Part shown: positions 9,713-19,664 of the stretch, in pieces
Layout of the letters: each line of letters starts with the position of its first letter
How positions within the stretch are numbered: position 1 is the stretch's first letter
Source: Rhodothermus marinus
GTDB taxonomy: Bacteria; Bacteroidota; Rhodothermia; Rhodothermales; Rhodothermaceae
NCBI RefSeq assembly: GCF_009936275.1
Contig: NZ_AP019797.1
Location: 62,001 to 126,000, forward strand
Length of the DNA stretch: 64,000 nucleotides
Reading direction: 5' to 3'
The notes under the pieces: model-generated
What the model was told of the DNA's origin: nothing
The model's database searches: none
The model's input: the letters and a program-made list of their open reading frames with translations, nothing else
Program-made: the position numbers and the translations under genes

Positions 9713-12217
9713 ATGCAGAAGATTCGACGTGCCTGCTTGCTTGTTGCGCTGGGGCTGGCACCCGCACTGGCCGCCCAGCCGTTGCAGTCGCCCGAGGAGT
9801 TTCTGGGCTACCCGCCGGGCGCGCGTTTTACCCCGCACCACCGGGTGGTAGATTATTTCGAATACGTGGCGCGCACCTCGCCGCGTGTGCAGCTTGTGCA
9901 GTACGGGGAGACCTACGAGGGCCGGCCGCTGCTATTGGCCATCATCTCGTCGCCGGAAAACCTGGCGCGTATCGAGGCGCTTCGGGAGGATAATCTTCGT
10001 CGGGCCGGTCGCCTGTCCGGCACGCCGGACCCCGACGGACCGGTGTTCGTCTGGCTCAGTTACAACGTACATGGCAACGAGGCTGTCAGCACCGAGGCGG
10101 CCCTGCTGACGCTCTATGCGCTGGCACATCCCGACAGCCAGCGCACGGATGCCTGGCTCAAGCAGGCCGTCGTGCTACTGGACCCGTGCCTGAACCCGGA
10201 CGGCCGCGAACGCTACGTGCAGTGGTACCATCGCATGCTGGGCGTGCGACCCGACCCGGATCCGGTCGCCCGGGAGCACCACGAACCCTGGCCTGGCGGC
10301 CGCACCAACCACTACTACTTCGACCTGAACCGCGACTGGGCCTGGGGCACGCAGCAGGAGACGCAGGCGCGGCTGGCCGTCTATCATCGGTGGATGCCCC
10401 AGATTCATGTCGATTTCCACGAGCAGGGCGTGGACGAGCCCTATTACTTCGCCCCGGCCGCCCGGCCCATCCATCCGCTGATCACGGACTGGCAACGGGC
10501 GCTGCAGGACACGATCGGCCGCAACCATGCCCGCTACTTCGACGCGGACGGCCGCCTCTACTTCACGCGTGAAGTGTTCGATCTCTTCTATCCGGGCTAC
10601 GGCGATACCTGGCCTACCTTCAACGGAGCGATCGGCATGACCTACGAGCAGGGCGGCGGCGGACGGGCCGGCCTGGCCATCCGCACCGCCGAGGGCGACA
10701 CGCTCACACTGGCCGAACGCATCCGCAATCACTATACGACCGGCCTTTCGACCATCGAGACGGCCGTCCGGCAGCGGCGTACGCTGCTGGACCGGTTCGC
10801 CCGCTACTTCGCCGAAGCGCAGGCGCAACCGGCCGGACGCTACCGCGCCTTTCTGATCCGGGGCGATGCGCACCCCGACCGGCTCGCCGCCCTCACGGCT
10901 TTGCTCGACCGGCAGGGCATCCGCTACGGCACGCTCGCGCGCACGCGTACGGTGGAGGGCCTCGATTACGCGACGGGCACCCGGCAGCGCGTCGAAGCGC
11001 GCCCGGGCGACCTCGTGGTGAGCGTCTACCAGCCGGCAGGCACGCTGGCCCGGGTGCTGTTCGACCCGGACCCGGTGCTTCCCGACTCGCTCACCTACGA
11101 CATCACAAGCTGGACCCTTCCCTACGCTTTCGAGCTGGAAGCCTATGCGCTGAGCGAACGCCTGGAGCCGGACCGCCCGGGCTGGGCGCGTCCGACCCCG
11201 ACACCGCCCTCCGAAGCGCAGCCCTACGCCTACCTGGTGCGCTGGGGCGGACTGGACGCCGCGCGTTTCCTGGCCGATGTGCTTCGCCGGGGCGTGAGGG
11301 TCCGGGTGACCGAAGTCCCGCTGACGCTGAACGGCCGGCGCTTCGAGGCCGGCACGCTGATCCTGACGCGCGCCGGCAGCGAACACCTGGGCACCCGCTT
11401 CGACCGGATCGTGCGCGAGGCGGCCGACCGCTGGCACCAGCAGCTCTACACGACCCGGACGGGCTTTGTGGACGAGGGACCCGATCTGGGATCCGCGCGC
11501 GTGCGCTTCCTCCGGAAGCCCCGCGTCTACCTGCTGGCCGGACCGCCCGCTTCGGCCTACGCCGTGGGCGAAATCTGGCATTTCTTCGATCAGGTGCTGC
11601 ACTATCCGGTCACGCTGGTGGAACGGGACGAGCTGGACGAACTGCTGCTCGATGAAGGCGACGTGCTGATCCTTCCGCACGGATTCTACAACGCCCGGGA
11701 AATGCCGCTCGAATCGCTGCTGGAAGGGGTGCGGCGCGGCGCCCGGCTGATCGCGCTGGAAGGAGCGCTCGATCTGCTGGCCGGGCAACAGGGCGTGGCG
11801 CTCAAGCGACGGCAGGGAGACGACTCGGAGCAGGACACCGCCGCGCGGCCGCGTCGCTACGCGATGCGCGAGCGGGAAGCCATCAGCGATCAGGTGCCGG
11901 GCGCCGTCTATCGCGTACAGCTCGATCCTACGCACCCGCTGGCCTTCGGGCTTGCCCGCTACTTTACGTTGAAGCGCAGCACGCGGGCCTACGAGCTGCT
12001 GGAAGACGGCTGGAACGTGGCCTGGCTCGAAGACGGGCGCCCACGCAGCGGCTTTGCCGGCTACCGGACCGTGGAGCGCCTCCGCGAAACGCTCGTGGTC
12101 GGCACGCAGCGGCTGGGCCGGGGCACGCTCGTCTTCTTCGTGGACGATCCGCTCTTCCGCGGTTTCTGGCACGCCGGCCAGCTCCTGTTCGCGAACGCCG
12201 TGTTTTTCGGAGAATGA
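9713..12217 (+). CDS. Secreted M14 family zinc carboxypeptidase
   Basis: An 834-residue exported peptidase. The start MQKIRRACLLVALGLAPALA gives a clean signal peptide cleaved after LAAQ; an in-frame start 78 bases upstream would place 26 odd residues before it. Zinc ligands of family M14 are seen in YNVHGNEAVSTEAAL (HxxE) and the later His in IHVDFHEQGVDEPYYF. The catalytic Glu is probably in GMTYEQGGGG. The long C-terminal half (from about residue 400) has an amidotransferase-like fold seen in many Bacteroidota M14 proteins. It would trim peptides in the periplasm or outside the cell. It has no lipobox or T9SS tail. Confidence 0.88.
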   Translation: MQKIRRACLLVALGLAPALAAQPLQSPEEFLGYPPGARFTPHHRVVDYFEYVARTSPRVQLVQYGETYEGRPLLLAIISSPENLARIEALREDNLRRAGRLSGTPDPDGPVFVWLSYNVHGNEAVSTEAALLTLYALAHPDSQRTDAWLKQAVVLLDPCLNPDGRERYVQWYHRMLGVRPDPDPVAREHHEPWPGGRTNHYYFDLNRDWAWGTQQETQARLAVYHRWMPQIHVDFHEQGVDEPYYFAPAARPIHPLITDWQRALQDTIGRNHARYFDADGRLYFTREVFDLFYPGYGDTWPTFNGAIGMTYEQGGGGRAGLAIRTAEGDTLTLAERIRNHYTTGLSTIETAVRQRRTLLDRFARYFAEAQAQPAGRYRAFLIRGDAHPDRLAALTALLDRQGIRYGTLARTRTVEGLDYATGTRQRVEARPGDLVVSVYQPAGTLARVLFDPDPVLPDSLTYDITSWTLPYAFELEAYALSERLEPDRPGWARPTPTPPSEAQPYAYLVRWGGLDAARFLADVLRRGVRVRVTEVPLTLNGRRFEAGTLILTRAGSEHLGTRFDRIVREAADRWHQQLYTTRTGFVDEGPDLGSARVRFLRKPRVYLLAGPPASAYAVGEIWHFFDQVLHYPVTLVERDELDELLLDEGDVLILPHGFYNAREMPLESLLEGVRRGARLIALEGALDLLAGQQGVALKRRQGDDSEQDTAARPRRYAMREREAISDQVPGAVYRVQLDPTHPLAFGLARYFTLKRSTRAYELLEDGWNVAWLEDGRPRSGFAGYRTVERLRETLVVGTQRLGRGTLVFFVDDPLFRGFWHAGQLLFANAVFFGE

Positions 12218-12220
12218 ATT

Positions 12221-13561
12221 TCAGGGGGTTCTCCACCGCCCCTCGGCGTAGCGGGCGAGTAGCAGCGGGCGTGCGGGAGGCGGCGTTTCGGCGAAGCGGT
12301 AGGCGGCCAGCAGCGCCTGTTGGAAATCTTCGAGCCGGTCGCGGCGGTGTGTGTAGAGCGTGGCGAGCACGTCGCCGGGGGCCACGGGGTCGCCGGGCTT
12401 TCGGTGCAGCACCAGGCCGGCCGTGGGATCCACCGGATCTTCCTTGACGCGGCGGCCGGCGCCCAGATGCACGGCCAGGCGTCCCACGGCGCGGGCGTCC
12501 AGATCGGCCACGTACCCGCGGATCCCGTCGGGGGCGCGTACTTCGCCGGCCGGTTCGGCGTCGGGGCGGGTCTCGGGGCGCTCGAGCACGCGCACGTCGC
12601 CACCCTGGGCCCGTACCATGGCGCAGAAGCGCTCGAAGGCGCGGCCGTCGGTCAGTGCCGCACGGGCCAGCCGGCGTCCGGCCTCCGGCGTTTCGGCGAC
12701 GCCGCCCAGCCAGAGCATTTCGCCGGCCAGCGCCAGTGTGACTTCGATCAGGTCTTCGATTCCTTCAAAATCGCCACGAAGCGCCCGCAGGCTTTCGACG
12801 ACCTCGGGCCAGTTGCCCACGGCACGGCCGAGCGGTACGTTCATGTCGGTCAGCCAGGCCACGGCCGGGCGGCCCGCCCGCGTGGCAATGCCCACGAGCG
12901 TTTCGGCCAGGCGCCGCGCGTCCGCCTCCTGCTGCATGAAGGCGCCGCGGCCGCACTTGACGTCGAACACGAGCGCGTCGGCCCCTTCGGCCAGTTTCTT
13001 GCTCAGGATCGAGGCGGCGATGAGCGGGATCGACTCGATTGTACCCGTCACGTCGCGCAATGCGTAGAGTTTGCGGTCGGCCGGCGCGATCTCGTCGGTC
13101 TGGCCGATCATCACCACGCCCAGCTCCCGGAGCTGGCGGCGAAAGGCTTCGATCGACAGATCGGTGCGCAGGCCCGGGATCGACTCCAGCTTGTCGAGCG
13201 TGCCGCCCGTGTGGCCCAGACCGCGGCCTGAGATCATCGGCACCGGCACGCCGCAGGCGGCCACCAGGGGCGCCAGGATCAGCGAGACCTTGTCGCCCAC
13301 GCCGCCGGTGGAGTGCTTGTCGACTTTCCGGCCGGGCAGATCCGACAGATCCAGCACGCGTCCCGAGTGCAGCATGGCGTCGGTGAGCGCGTCCATTTCC
13401 GCTTCGTTCAGGCCCCGGATGAAGGCGGCCATCAGGAACGCGCTCATCTGATAGTCGGGCACTTCGTCGTGCGTGTAGGCCTGCACGAGCCAGCGCAGGT
13501 CGTTCGGGGCCAGGTGGCCTCCGTCGCGCTTCGTGATGATCAGTTCGACAACGTCGGGCAT
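12221..13561 (-). CDS. deoA: Thymidine / pyrimidine-nucleoside phosphorylase
   Basis: A 446-residue enzyme that splits pyrimidine nucleosides with phosphate. The family signature GRKVDKHSTGGVGDKVSLIL is intact, followed by MISGRGLGHTGGTLDKLE and the substrate-binding Lys region DVKCGRGAFM. The C-terminal beta domain contains LHRKPGDPVAPGDVLATLYTH. Whether it is a true thymidine phosphorylase or the broader Pdp type cannot be told. It starts 1 base after the GH9 gene ends on the same strand, so the two are probably cotranscribed. It converges on the M14 peptidase gene with 3 bases between. Confidence 0.93.
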   Translation of the reverse strand: MPDVVELIITKRDGGHLAPNDLRWLVQAYTHDEVPDYQMSAFLMAAFIRGLNEAEMDALTDAMLHSGRVLDLSDLPGRKVDKHSTGGVGDKVSLILAPLVAACGVPVPMISGRGLGHTGGTLDKLESIPGLRTDLSIEAFRRQLRELGVVMIGQTDEIAPADRKLYALRDVTGTIESIPLIAASILSKKLAEGADALVFDVKCGRGAFMQQEADARRLAETLVGIATRAGRPAVAWLTDMNVPLGRAVGNWPEVVESLRALRGDFEGIEDLIEVTLALAGEMLWLGGVAETPEAGRRLARAALTDGRAFERFCAMVRAQGGDVRVLERPETRPDAEPAGEVRAPDGIRGYVADLDARAVGRLAVHLGAGRRVKEDPVDPTAGLVLHRKPGDPVAPGDVLATLYTHRRDRLEDFQQALLAAYRFAETPPPARPLLLARYAEGRWRTP

Positions 13562-13562
13562 G

Positions 13563-16076
13563 TCAGTGCGTGGCGTTCAGCAGTTGATCGGCAGCCAGCA
13601 CGAGCAACATGAAGTGGGTGGCGCCGCCGCCCATCACGTACTCGGCCTGTTGCCACAGGTAGGGGAATTCTTTGAGTTCGGGAAAATCGGGGCGAATCAG
13701 GGCCGTCCCCGAAACGACGCCGCCCGGGATGTACGTCCAGTCGGCACGGTTGAAGCCGTAGGCCACGGTGACCGAACGGGCGCCGACGCCCGAGGCGAAC
13801 GCGGCCGTGTTTCGGCCCGGATGTACACCCAGCACGAAGTTGAGCGCGTTGAAGACGTAGTCGGGCGGGACCAGGTCCGGGAAGGCGCGGTGCAGCAGGT
13901 ACTGGCGGACGCCGAAGCGCTGGATGTCCCAGCCGGCTCCCCAGATGCGCGGTCGGTAGGGCACCCCGTAAGGGTTTTCCTGCTGAAGCCGGTGTACGTC
14001 ATCCATGTAGCGCGCCACGGCGGCCCGCACCGCCTCGGCAAAGGCCGAATCGCCGAGGGTCGGAAGGATCGCGCCGACCGCCCAGCCGACACTTCCGATA
14101 CGGGCCACGATTCGGTTGCGGTCGTTCAGCAGCGTCCGGCGGTAGAGATCGCGGCCGGTGGTGCGGAAAAGCTCGACGGCGGCCACCACGCGCTCGTTGA
14201 AGCCCCGCGACGTGTCGCGTTCCTGTTGCCAGAGCGCCTCGGCCGCTTCCACGCAGGCGCGGGCCAGCTCCGGATTGTAGGAGCGCAGGACGCGTCCGGC
14301 CGCGGCCAGCGCGGCAATGCCCTTGTACTCGTGGGCCGGGTTGCTTTCGGTGAAGACCCAGCGGTCGTCGGCCGTCGTGACCACCCAGCGGGGATCGCGG
14401 GCGTCCACGCGCAGCGCCGAAAGGGTTTCGGGCGGGACGGACGGATCGTAGACGCGGTTATCCGTACTGTTGGCCGGATCGCCGATGAGCACGTACTGCT
14501 TGAGCGTGGGGGCGATGATCCCCCGGTAGAGCCGCCCCAGCGCCCGGTAGCCTCCCAGAATGCTCAGCACGCCGTGCTCGATCTGCTGGAGCACGTCCGG
14601 CCGTCCGTCAGGCTGGTGGATCTGGGTCAGGCGTCGCCGCTGGTTGATCGTCGTGTTGTCGTAGGTTTTCAGCACATCGAACAGTTCGTACATCGTGGCC
14701 AGGATGAAGACCTCGTCGGCCTGCGACTCGATGCGCAGGTCGTTGTCGCCGGCGTCGTGCCAGCCGCCCACGTTCAGCCCGGGCACGTGTTCGCCGGGCG
14801 CATAGGGCGCGCGCAGCTCCGGGCCCTGCACGTAGCCGTCGATATGGTTCGTGTCGGGTGGAGCCATGCGGGCGTCGTCCAGGTGGCAGGCGCCGTGCCA
14901 GACCCGGTACTGCTGCTCCACGCGCATGTGGCACATCTGCACGGGCAGGAAGAACTCCAGCGTGGGTTGCCAGACGTGGCGCTGGTACACGTCGGGAGCG
15001 ATCCGGAACGGATGCGAGCGTACGTCCCGGAAGGTCAGCACGTACAGGCCCGGCCGGGTAACGTGGCTGAAGTCGAAGTGCGCATAGCGGTAACGCAGGA
15101 AGCGGCCGTTCCAGGGCACAGGCGGTCCGGCCAGCACCGTGTCGGTCGCGCCGTCATTGCCAAGGCGCAGCAGATAGACGGTGCCCTGCAGGTCGTCGCG
15201 TGCGTCCAGTTCCAGCACGGCCACCTTGGGCTGACGCGGATGGTACCCCACCTGGGAGACCTGCAGGACCGGGCCGTAGCGCCAGCCCGGAATCACGTGC
15301 GGCCGTACCACCCACTCGAGGGCGTTCGTGGTTACCCCGGCCGGGATGGTCGTGCGCACCACGAACCAGCCGTTGTCGTGTTGAACGCGGCCGTCGTACA
15401 GCACCAGCTCGCCCCGCAGGCTTTCGATCTCCAGCCGCAGTGCGTCCGACTCCGGCGCCACCAGCAGGCGGCGGCCTGTGGCCAGCGGGACGGCCTCCAC
15501 CTCGCCCGCGTCATTGACCCGGACCGGTCCGTTCGGCTGGCGTGGAAAGATGCCCGCCGCGTCGTCCATGTACCAGCTTTTGCCGAAAAGCGCCCCGGGA
15601 AACAACTCCAGGTTGAAGCCAACCCTGCCCGCCCATGCTTCCGGGAGCGGTTCGTCCAGGTCCACGATGATGCGCACGCCGTCGGCCTCGCCGCGCACGC
15701 GCACCCGGTAGGTCAGATGCAGGTCCGGGTAGAAGATCGGATTGAAGCCTTTGCGATCGCGCTCAGGGTCAGGATAGGCCAGGTAGGCCACGACCTCGTT
15801 GCGCTCCGGATGCACCTCACGCCGGAGCAGGCGCGGGACGGGTTGCCACTGGCCCGGCGTCGCCTCAAGACGCACGTCGCCGTTGGCCGCCACGCGCTCG
15901 CCGTGCTGAATGAGCGTCACGCCGCTCTGGTGGCCTTCCGGATAAAAATCCTGAAAGACCATGACACTGACGCCTTCTCGCTCGAAGTACTCGCGCTCGT
16001 TCAGCACGAAGCCTTCCGACTGACCGAAGCCGGGCCGGACCAGCAGCCAGCTCAGCAGCAACAGATACCGACGCAT
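13563..16076 (-). CDS. Secreted glycoside hydrolase family 9 protein with N-terminal Ig-like domain
   Basis: An 837-residue exported protein. The start was set at MRRYLLLLSWLLVRPGFGQS, a signal peptide; 22 further in-frame codons upstream do not look like one. Residues about 30-290 form an uncharacterised beta-rich domain. The CelD N-terminal Ig-like domain then begins with VSQVGYHPRQPKVAVLEL. The GH9 (alpha/alpha)6 catalytic domain starts near residue 400 and holds GGWHDAGDNDLRIES, with the two Asp residues that act as base in GH9. The C-terminal segment AEYVMGGGATHF may carry the acid Glu. Substrate could be a beta-glucan or a related oligosaccharide. Confidence 0.82.
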   Translation of the reverse strand: MRRYLLLLSWLLVRPGFGQSEGFVLNEREYFEREGVSVMVFQDFYPEGHQSGVTLIQHGERVAANGDVRLEATPGQWQPVPRLLRREVHPERNEVVAYLAYPDPERDRKGFNPIFYPDLHLTYRVRVRGEADGVRIIVDLDEPLPEAWAGRVGFNLELFPGALFGKSWYMDDAAGIFPRQPNGPVRVNDAGEVEAVPLATGRRLLVAPESDALRLEIESLRGELVLYDGRVQHDNGWFVVRTTIPAGVTTNALEWVVRPHVIPGWRYGPVLQVSQVGYHPRQPKVAVLELDARDDLQGTVYLLRLGNDGATDTVLAGPPVPWNGRFLRYRYAHFDFSHVTRPGLYVLTFRDVRSHPFRIAPDVYQRHVWQPTLEFFLPVQMCHMRVEQQYRVWHGACHLDDARMAPPDTNHIDGYVQGPELRAPYAPGEHVPGLNVGGWHDAGDNDLRIESQADEVFILATMYELFDVLKTYDNTTINQRRRLTQIHQPDGRPDVLQQIEHGVLSILGGYRALGRLYRGIIAPTLKQYVLIGDPANSTDNRVYDPSVPPETLSALRVDARDPRWVVTTADDRWVFTESNPAHEYKGIAALAAAGRVLRSYNPELARACVEAAEALWQQERDTSRGFNERVVAAVELFRTTGRDLYRRTLLNDRNRIVARIGSVGWAVGAILPTLGDSAFAEAVRAAVARYMDDVHRLQQENPYGVPYRPRIWGAGWDIQRFGVRQYLLHRAFPDLVPPDYVFNALNFVLGVHPGRNTAAFASGVGARSVTVAYGFNRADWTYIPGGVVSGTALIRPDFPELKEFPYLWQQAEYVMGGGATHFMLLVLAADQLLNATH

Positions 16077-16139
16077 GGGGAAAATGCAGTTGGCAAACAG
16101 ATTATGGCGCAAGATGCGACAGAGGCCGGCAAAACGCAA

Positions 16140-16172
16140 CAAAAAAAGCGGCCCACCTTTTGGCAGGCCGCT
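16140..16172 (-). terminator. Terminator after rpmE
   Basis: AGCGGCC (16147-16153) pairs with GGCCGCT (16166-16172). On the minus strand the hairpin is followed by a run of seven T, just after the rpmE stop, so it separates rpmE from the GH9 gene. The plus strand also has five T, so it may work both ways. Confidence 0.8.
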
Positions 16173-16193
16173 TTTTGCAACGGGATGCGCGGC

Positions 16194-16445
16194 TTACTTG
16201 CCTTCCTCTTCGGCTTCCGGCTTCTGGTGGCCCTGGGAGGTCACCTTACCGTAGCGGCGCATGAACTTCTCGACGCGGCCGGCGCGGTCGACGAACTGGC
16301 GCACGCCCGTGTAGAACGGGTGGTTCGTCGCGTCCACGTCGGAGACGTAGACGGGCCCCTTCATCGTCGAACGAATCTGAAACTCGGTGCCGTCGGCCAG
16401 CCGCACGGTGATCAGGTTGTATTCCGGATGCAGCCCCTTTTTCAT
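16194..16445 (-). CDS. rpmE: 50S ribosomal protein L31
   Basis: An 83-residue protein. MKKGLHPEYNLITVRLADGTEF, HPFYTGVRQFVD and AGRVEKFMRRYG match L31. There is no cysteine, so this is the zinc-free form. The tail PEAEEEGK is an acidic extension. A hairpin terminator follows the stop. Confidence 0.95.
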   Translation of the reverse strand: MKKGLHPEYNLITVRLADGTEFQIRSTMKGPVYVSDVDATNHPFYTGVRQFVDRAGRVEKFMRRYGKVTSQGHQKPEAEEEGK

Positions 16446-16527
16446 GACAACCCCGTCCGCGGTTTGACTTTAATCTTTCCGAACCGGAAGTTCGTGCAAC
16501 GGCCGACGAAACGTCCCGGTTCCGACT

Positions 16528-18469
<1,942 letters not shown>

Positions 18470-18505
18470 CAGAGAAAGGCACCAACGGCAGCATGTGCGA
18501 TCGGT

Positions 18506-18596
18506 GACCGTTTCCCTGCGCCGGCATTACCCGGATCAGGTTCGAAGGGTATGCTCTCAGCCCTGTCCCTTGCGGGGACAGAGCACCCCCACGGTC
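18506..18596 (-). ncRNA. TPP riboswitch (THI element)
   Basis: On the minus strand the aptamer reads GACCGT (P1, 18591-18596), GGGGGTGCTC, a GC-rich stem CTGTCCC-CGCAA-GGGACAG, CTGAGA, then ACCTGATCCGGGTAATGCC and GCAGGGAA, and ends with ACGGTC (P1, 18506-18511). The CTGAGA and CTGATC...GGGTAAT blocks are the hallmark of TPP aptamers. It lies 94 bases upstream of thiC. Confidence 0.95.
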
Positions 18597-18796
18597 TGCA
18601 CTGGCCAACGTCGCGGAAAACAAACCGTTCCCGTCGTCGGCAGGAGATCGGGTTTGCAGGGACGCGATTTCGGACCGGGCGATAAGTGATGCGCCGTGGC
18701 CAATCCCGTTCGTCAAACGTGCGGCCTTACGCTTCGGCCGGGGCAGGGCCGGCTGACCTTCGACACGTGCCGAGATTTCTGTTGTGCCGATTATTG

Positions 18797-18810
18797 TTTA
18801 ACCTGTTAAA
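18797..18810. promoter_or_regulatory. AT-rich palindrome, possible operator
   Basis: TTTAAC-CT-GTTAAA is a perfect inverted repeat 28 bases upstream of the candidate -35 box of the thioredoxin/peptide cassette. It may bind a regulator. Nothing else supports this. Confidence 0.35.
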
Positions 18811-18838
18811 AGTTACAATTTTACAGGCGCTTTTCCTC

Positions 18839-18865
18839 TTGACAGATTGTGTGTGTGTGTAACTT
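18839..18865 (+). promoter_or_regulatory. Candidate promoter with GT-repeat spacer
   Basis: TTGACA (18839-18844) and TAACTT (18860-18865) are 15 bases apart. Read in the Bacteroidota form it is TTG-N18-TAACTTAA. The spacer is mostly a (GT)6 run (18849-18860), so its length could change by replication slippage. It lies 53 bases upstream of the ATG of the thioredoxin-like gene. Confidence 0.5.
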
Positions 18866-18918
18866 AACGGCAGCTTCTCAAAAGCAAGGACTTTTCACCA
18901 ACCCGGACACTTCGGGCC

Positions 18919-19428
18919 ATGTCGGCGGTGCAGAAAATCGGCCTGGGCCTGCTGCTCCTGGCGCTGAGCTGGGGCCTGCACGCCTGGCGACTGCACCGAA
19001 GCGTGCCCGAGGTGCCCTTCCCCTCCGAGGCCCTCGTACCGGTCTGGACCCCGGCCGAGAACTCCGAGCCGACGGACGCAGCGGGCGAGGTGCTGCTGTT
19101 TTTCAGCCCGAACGAATGCGGCCAGACCGTGGCGCGTACGGCCCGGGCCTGGGTCGAAGGGGCCCATGCACTGGGTTTTCGGGTGGTGGGGATTCTGGAG
19201 GATCGGGGCCGGGAGCTGGCGCGGCGCTATGCAGCGGTGATGGGGTTTCCGTTCGGGGTGTGGTGGGATTCGCTGGGCTGGTACGGGCGGCATTTCGGGG
19301 AGGCGGCGTTGCCGCGGGCGCTGGTGCGGCGGGAGGGTCGGGTGGTGGGCGAGCTGGGTCCGGAGGTGTTGCGCACGGTGGGGGATGCTTCGTCGGTGCG
19401 GCTGTTGTTGCTGGGCGATCACCGGTGA
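18919..19428 (+). CDS. Membrane-anchored thioredoxin-fold protein with a single cysteine
   Basis: A 169-residue protein. Residues 7-23 form a membrane anchor or uncleaved signal. The rest looks like a redoxin/TlpA domain: a strand VLLFFSPNECGQT, a helix, VVGILEDRG, and a late strand ALPRALVRREGRVV where many thioredoxins have the cis-Pro. The only cysteine is Cys67, where a CxxC would be expected, so disulfide oxidoreductase chemistry would have to be monothiol or absent. It is followed 45 bases later by a tiny peptide gene and then a beta-propeller lipoprotein. This gene set recalls NVEALA peptide loci of Bacteroidota. Function unknown; the fold is an inference from pattern. Confidence 0.65.
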   Translation: MSAVQKIGLGLLLLALSWGLHAWRLHRSVPEVPFPSEALVPVWTPAENSEPTDAAGEVLLFFSPNECGQTVARTARAWVEGAHALGFRVVGILEDRGRELARRYAAVMGFPFGVWWDSLGWYGRHFGEAALPRALVRREGRVVGELGPEVLRTVGDASSVRLLLLGDHR

Positions 19429-19473
19429 TCGGATAGAGGGCGTATGTTTCACAAAAACAAAAGGAGGTGAGCT

Positions 19474-19602
19474 ATGAGACGCTGGAAGGATCGGCTGGCG
19501 ACGTTGTTTCTGGTGCTGGCGCTGGGCCTGAGCCTGATGCCGTGGATCAATGAAGCCCGACCGGCAAAGGCAGATCTTCAAATCTGTTACAATATCCAGT
19601 AG
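19474..19602 (+). CDS. Small secreted peptide, possible NVEALA-like leader peptide
   Basis: A 42-codon gene with the best Shine-Dalgarno sequence in the neighbourhood, AAGGAGGTGA (19461-19470), 3 bases before the ATG. The product starts MRRWKDRLATLFLVLALGLS, a charged start and hydrophobic segment like a signal, followed by MPWINEARPAKADLQICYNIQ at the end. The NEARPAKA stretch loosely recalls the NVEALA motif that gives its name to small Bacteroidota peptides found next to beta-propeller and thioredoxin-like genes. A second frame stays open past the stop and ends at the start of the next gene, so the real product may be longer. No function can be given. Confidence 0.6.
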   Translation: MRRWKDRLATLFLVLALGLSLMPWINEARPAKADLQICYNIQ

Positions 19603-19664
19603 AAGAGATCTGTGATATCCCTCCCCTCAACTGCTTCTGTGAGATTATCATTACACCGCAGTGA
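19554..19664 (+). other. Open alternative frame extending the small peptide (no start codon)
   Basis: In the frame one base back from the 42-codon gene, codons are open from 19554 and end with TGA at 19662-19664. The product would end ...NCFCEIIITPQ. The stop overlaps the ATG of the beta-propeller gene as TGATG, a coupling pattern also used elsewhere in this window. There is no start codon, so it would need a frameshift, or a base missing from the sequence. Confidence 0.4.

Larger units (their letters stand above)
18597..18918. other. Intergenic region between thiC and the thioredoxin-like gene
   Basis: 322 bases with no gene. The thiC promoter should lie in the left part (minus strand). The right part is AT-rich and holds a palindrome and a GT-repeat promoter, listed separately. 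Confidence 0.6.

Noticed and set aside
10175-12172. Long open frame of 665 codons antisense to the M14 peptidase gene
   Set aside because: High-GC genes often leave the antisense frame open. The plus-strand product has catalytic motifs and a signal peptide; the antisense one has none and is rich in Arg, Gly and His.
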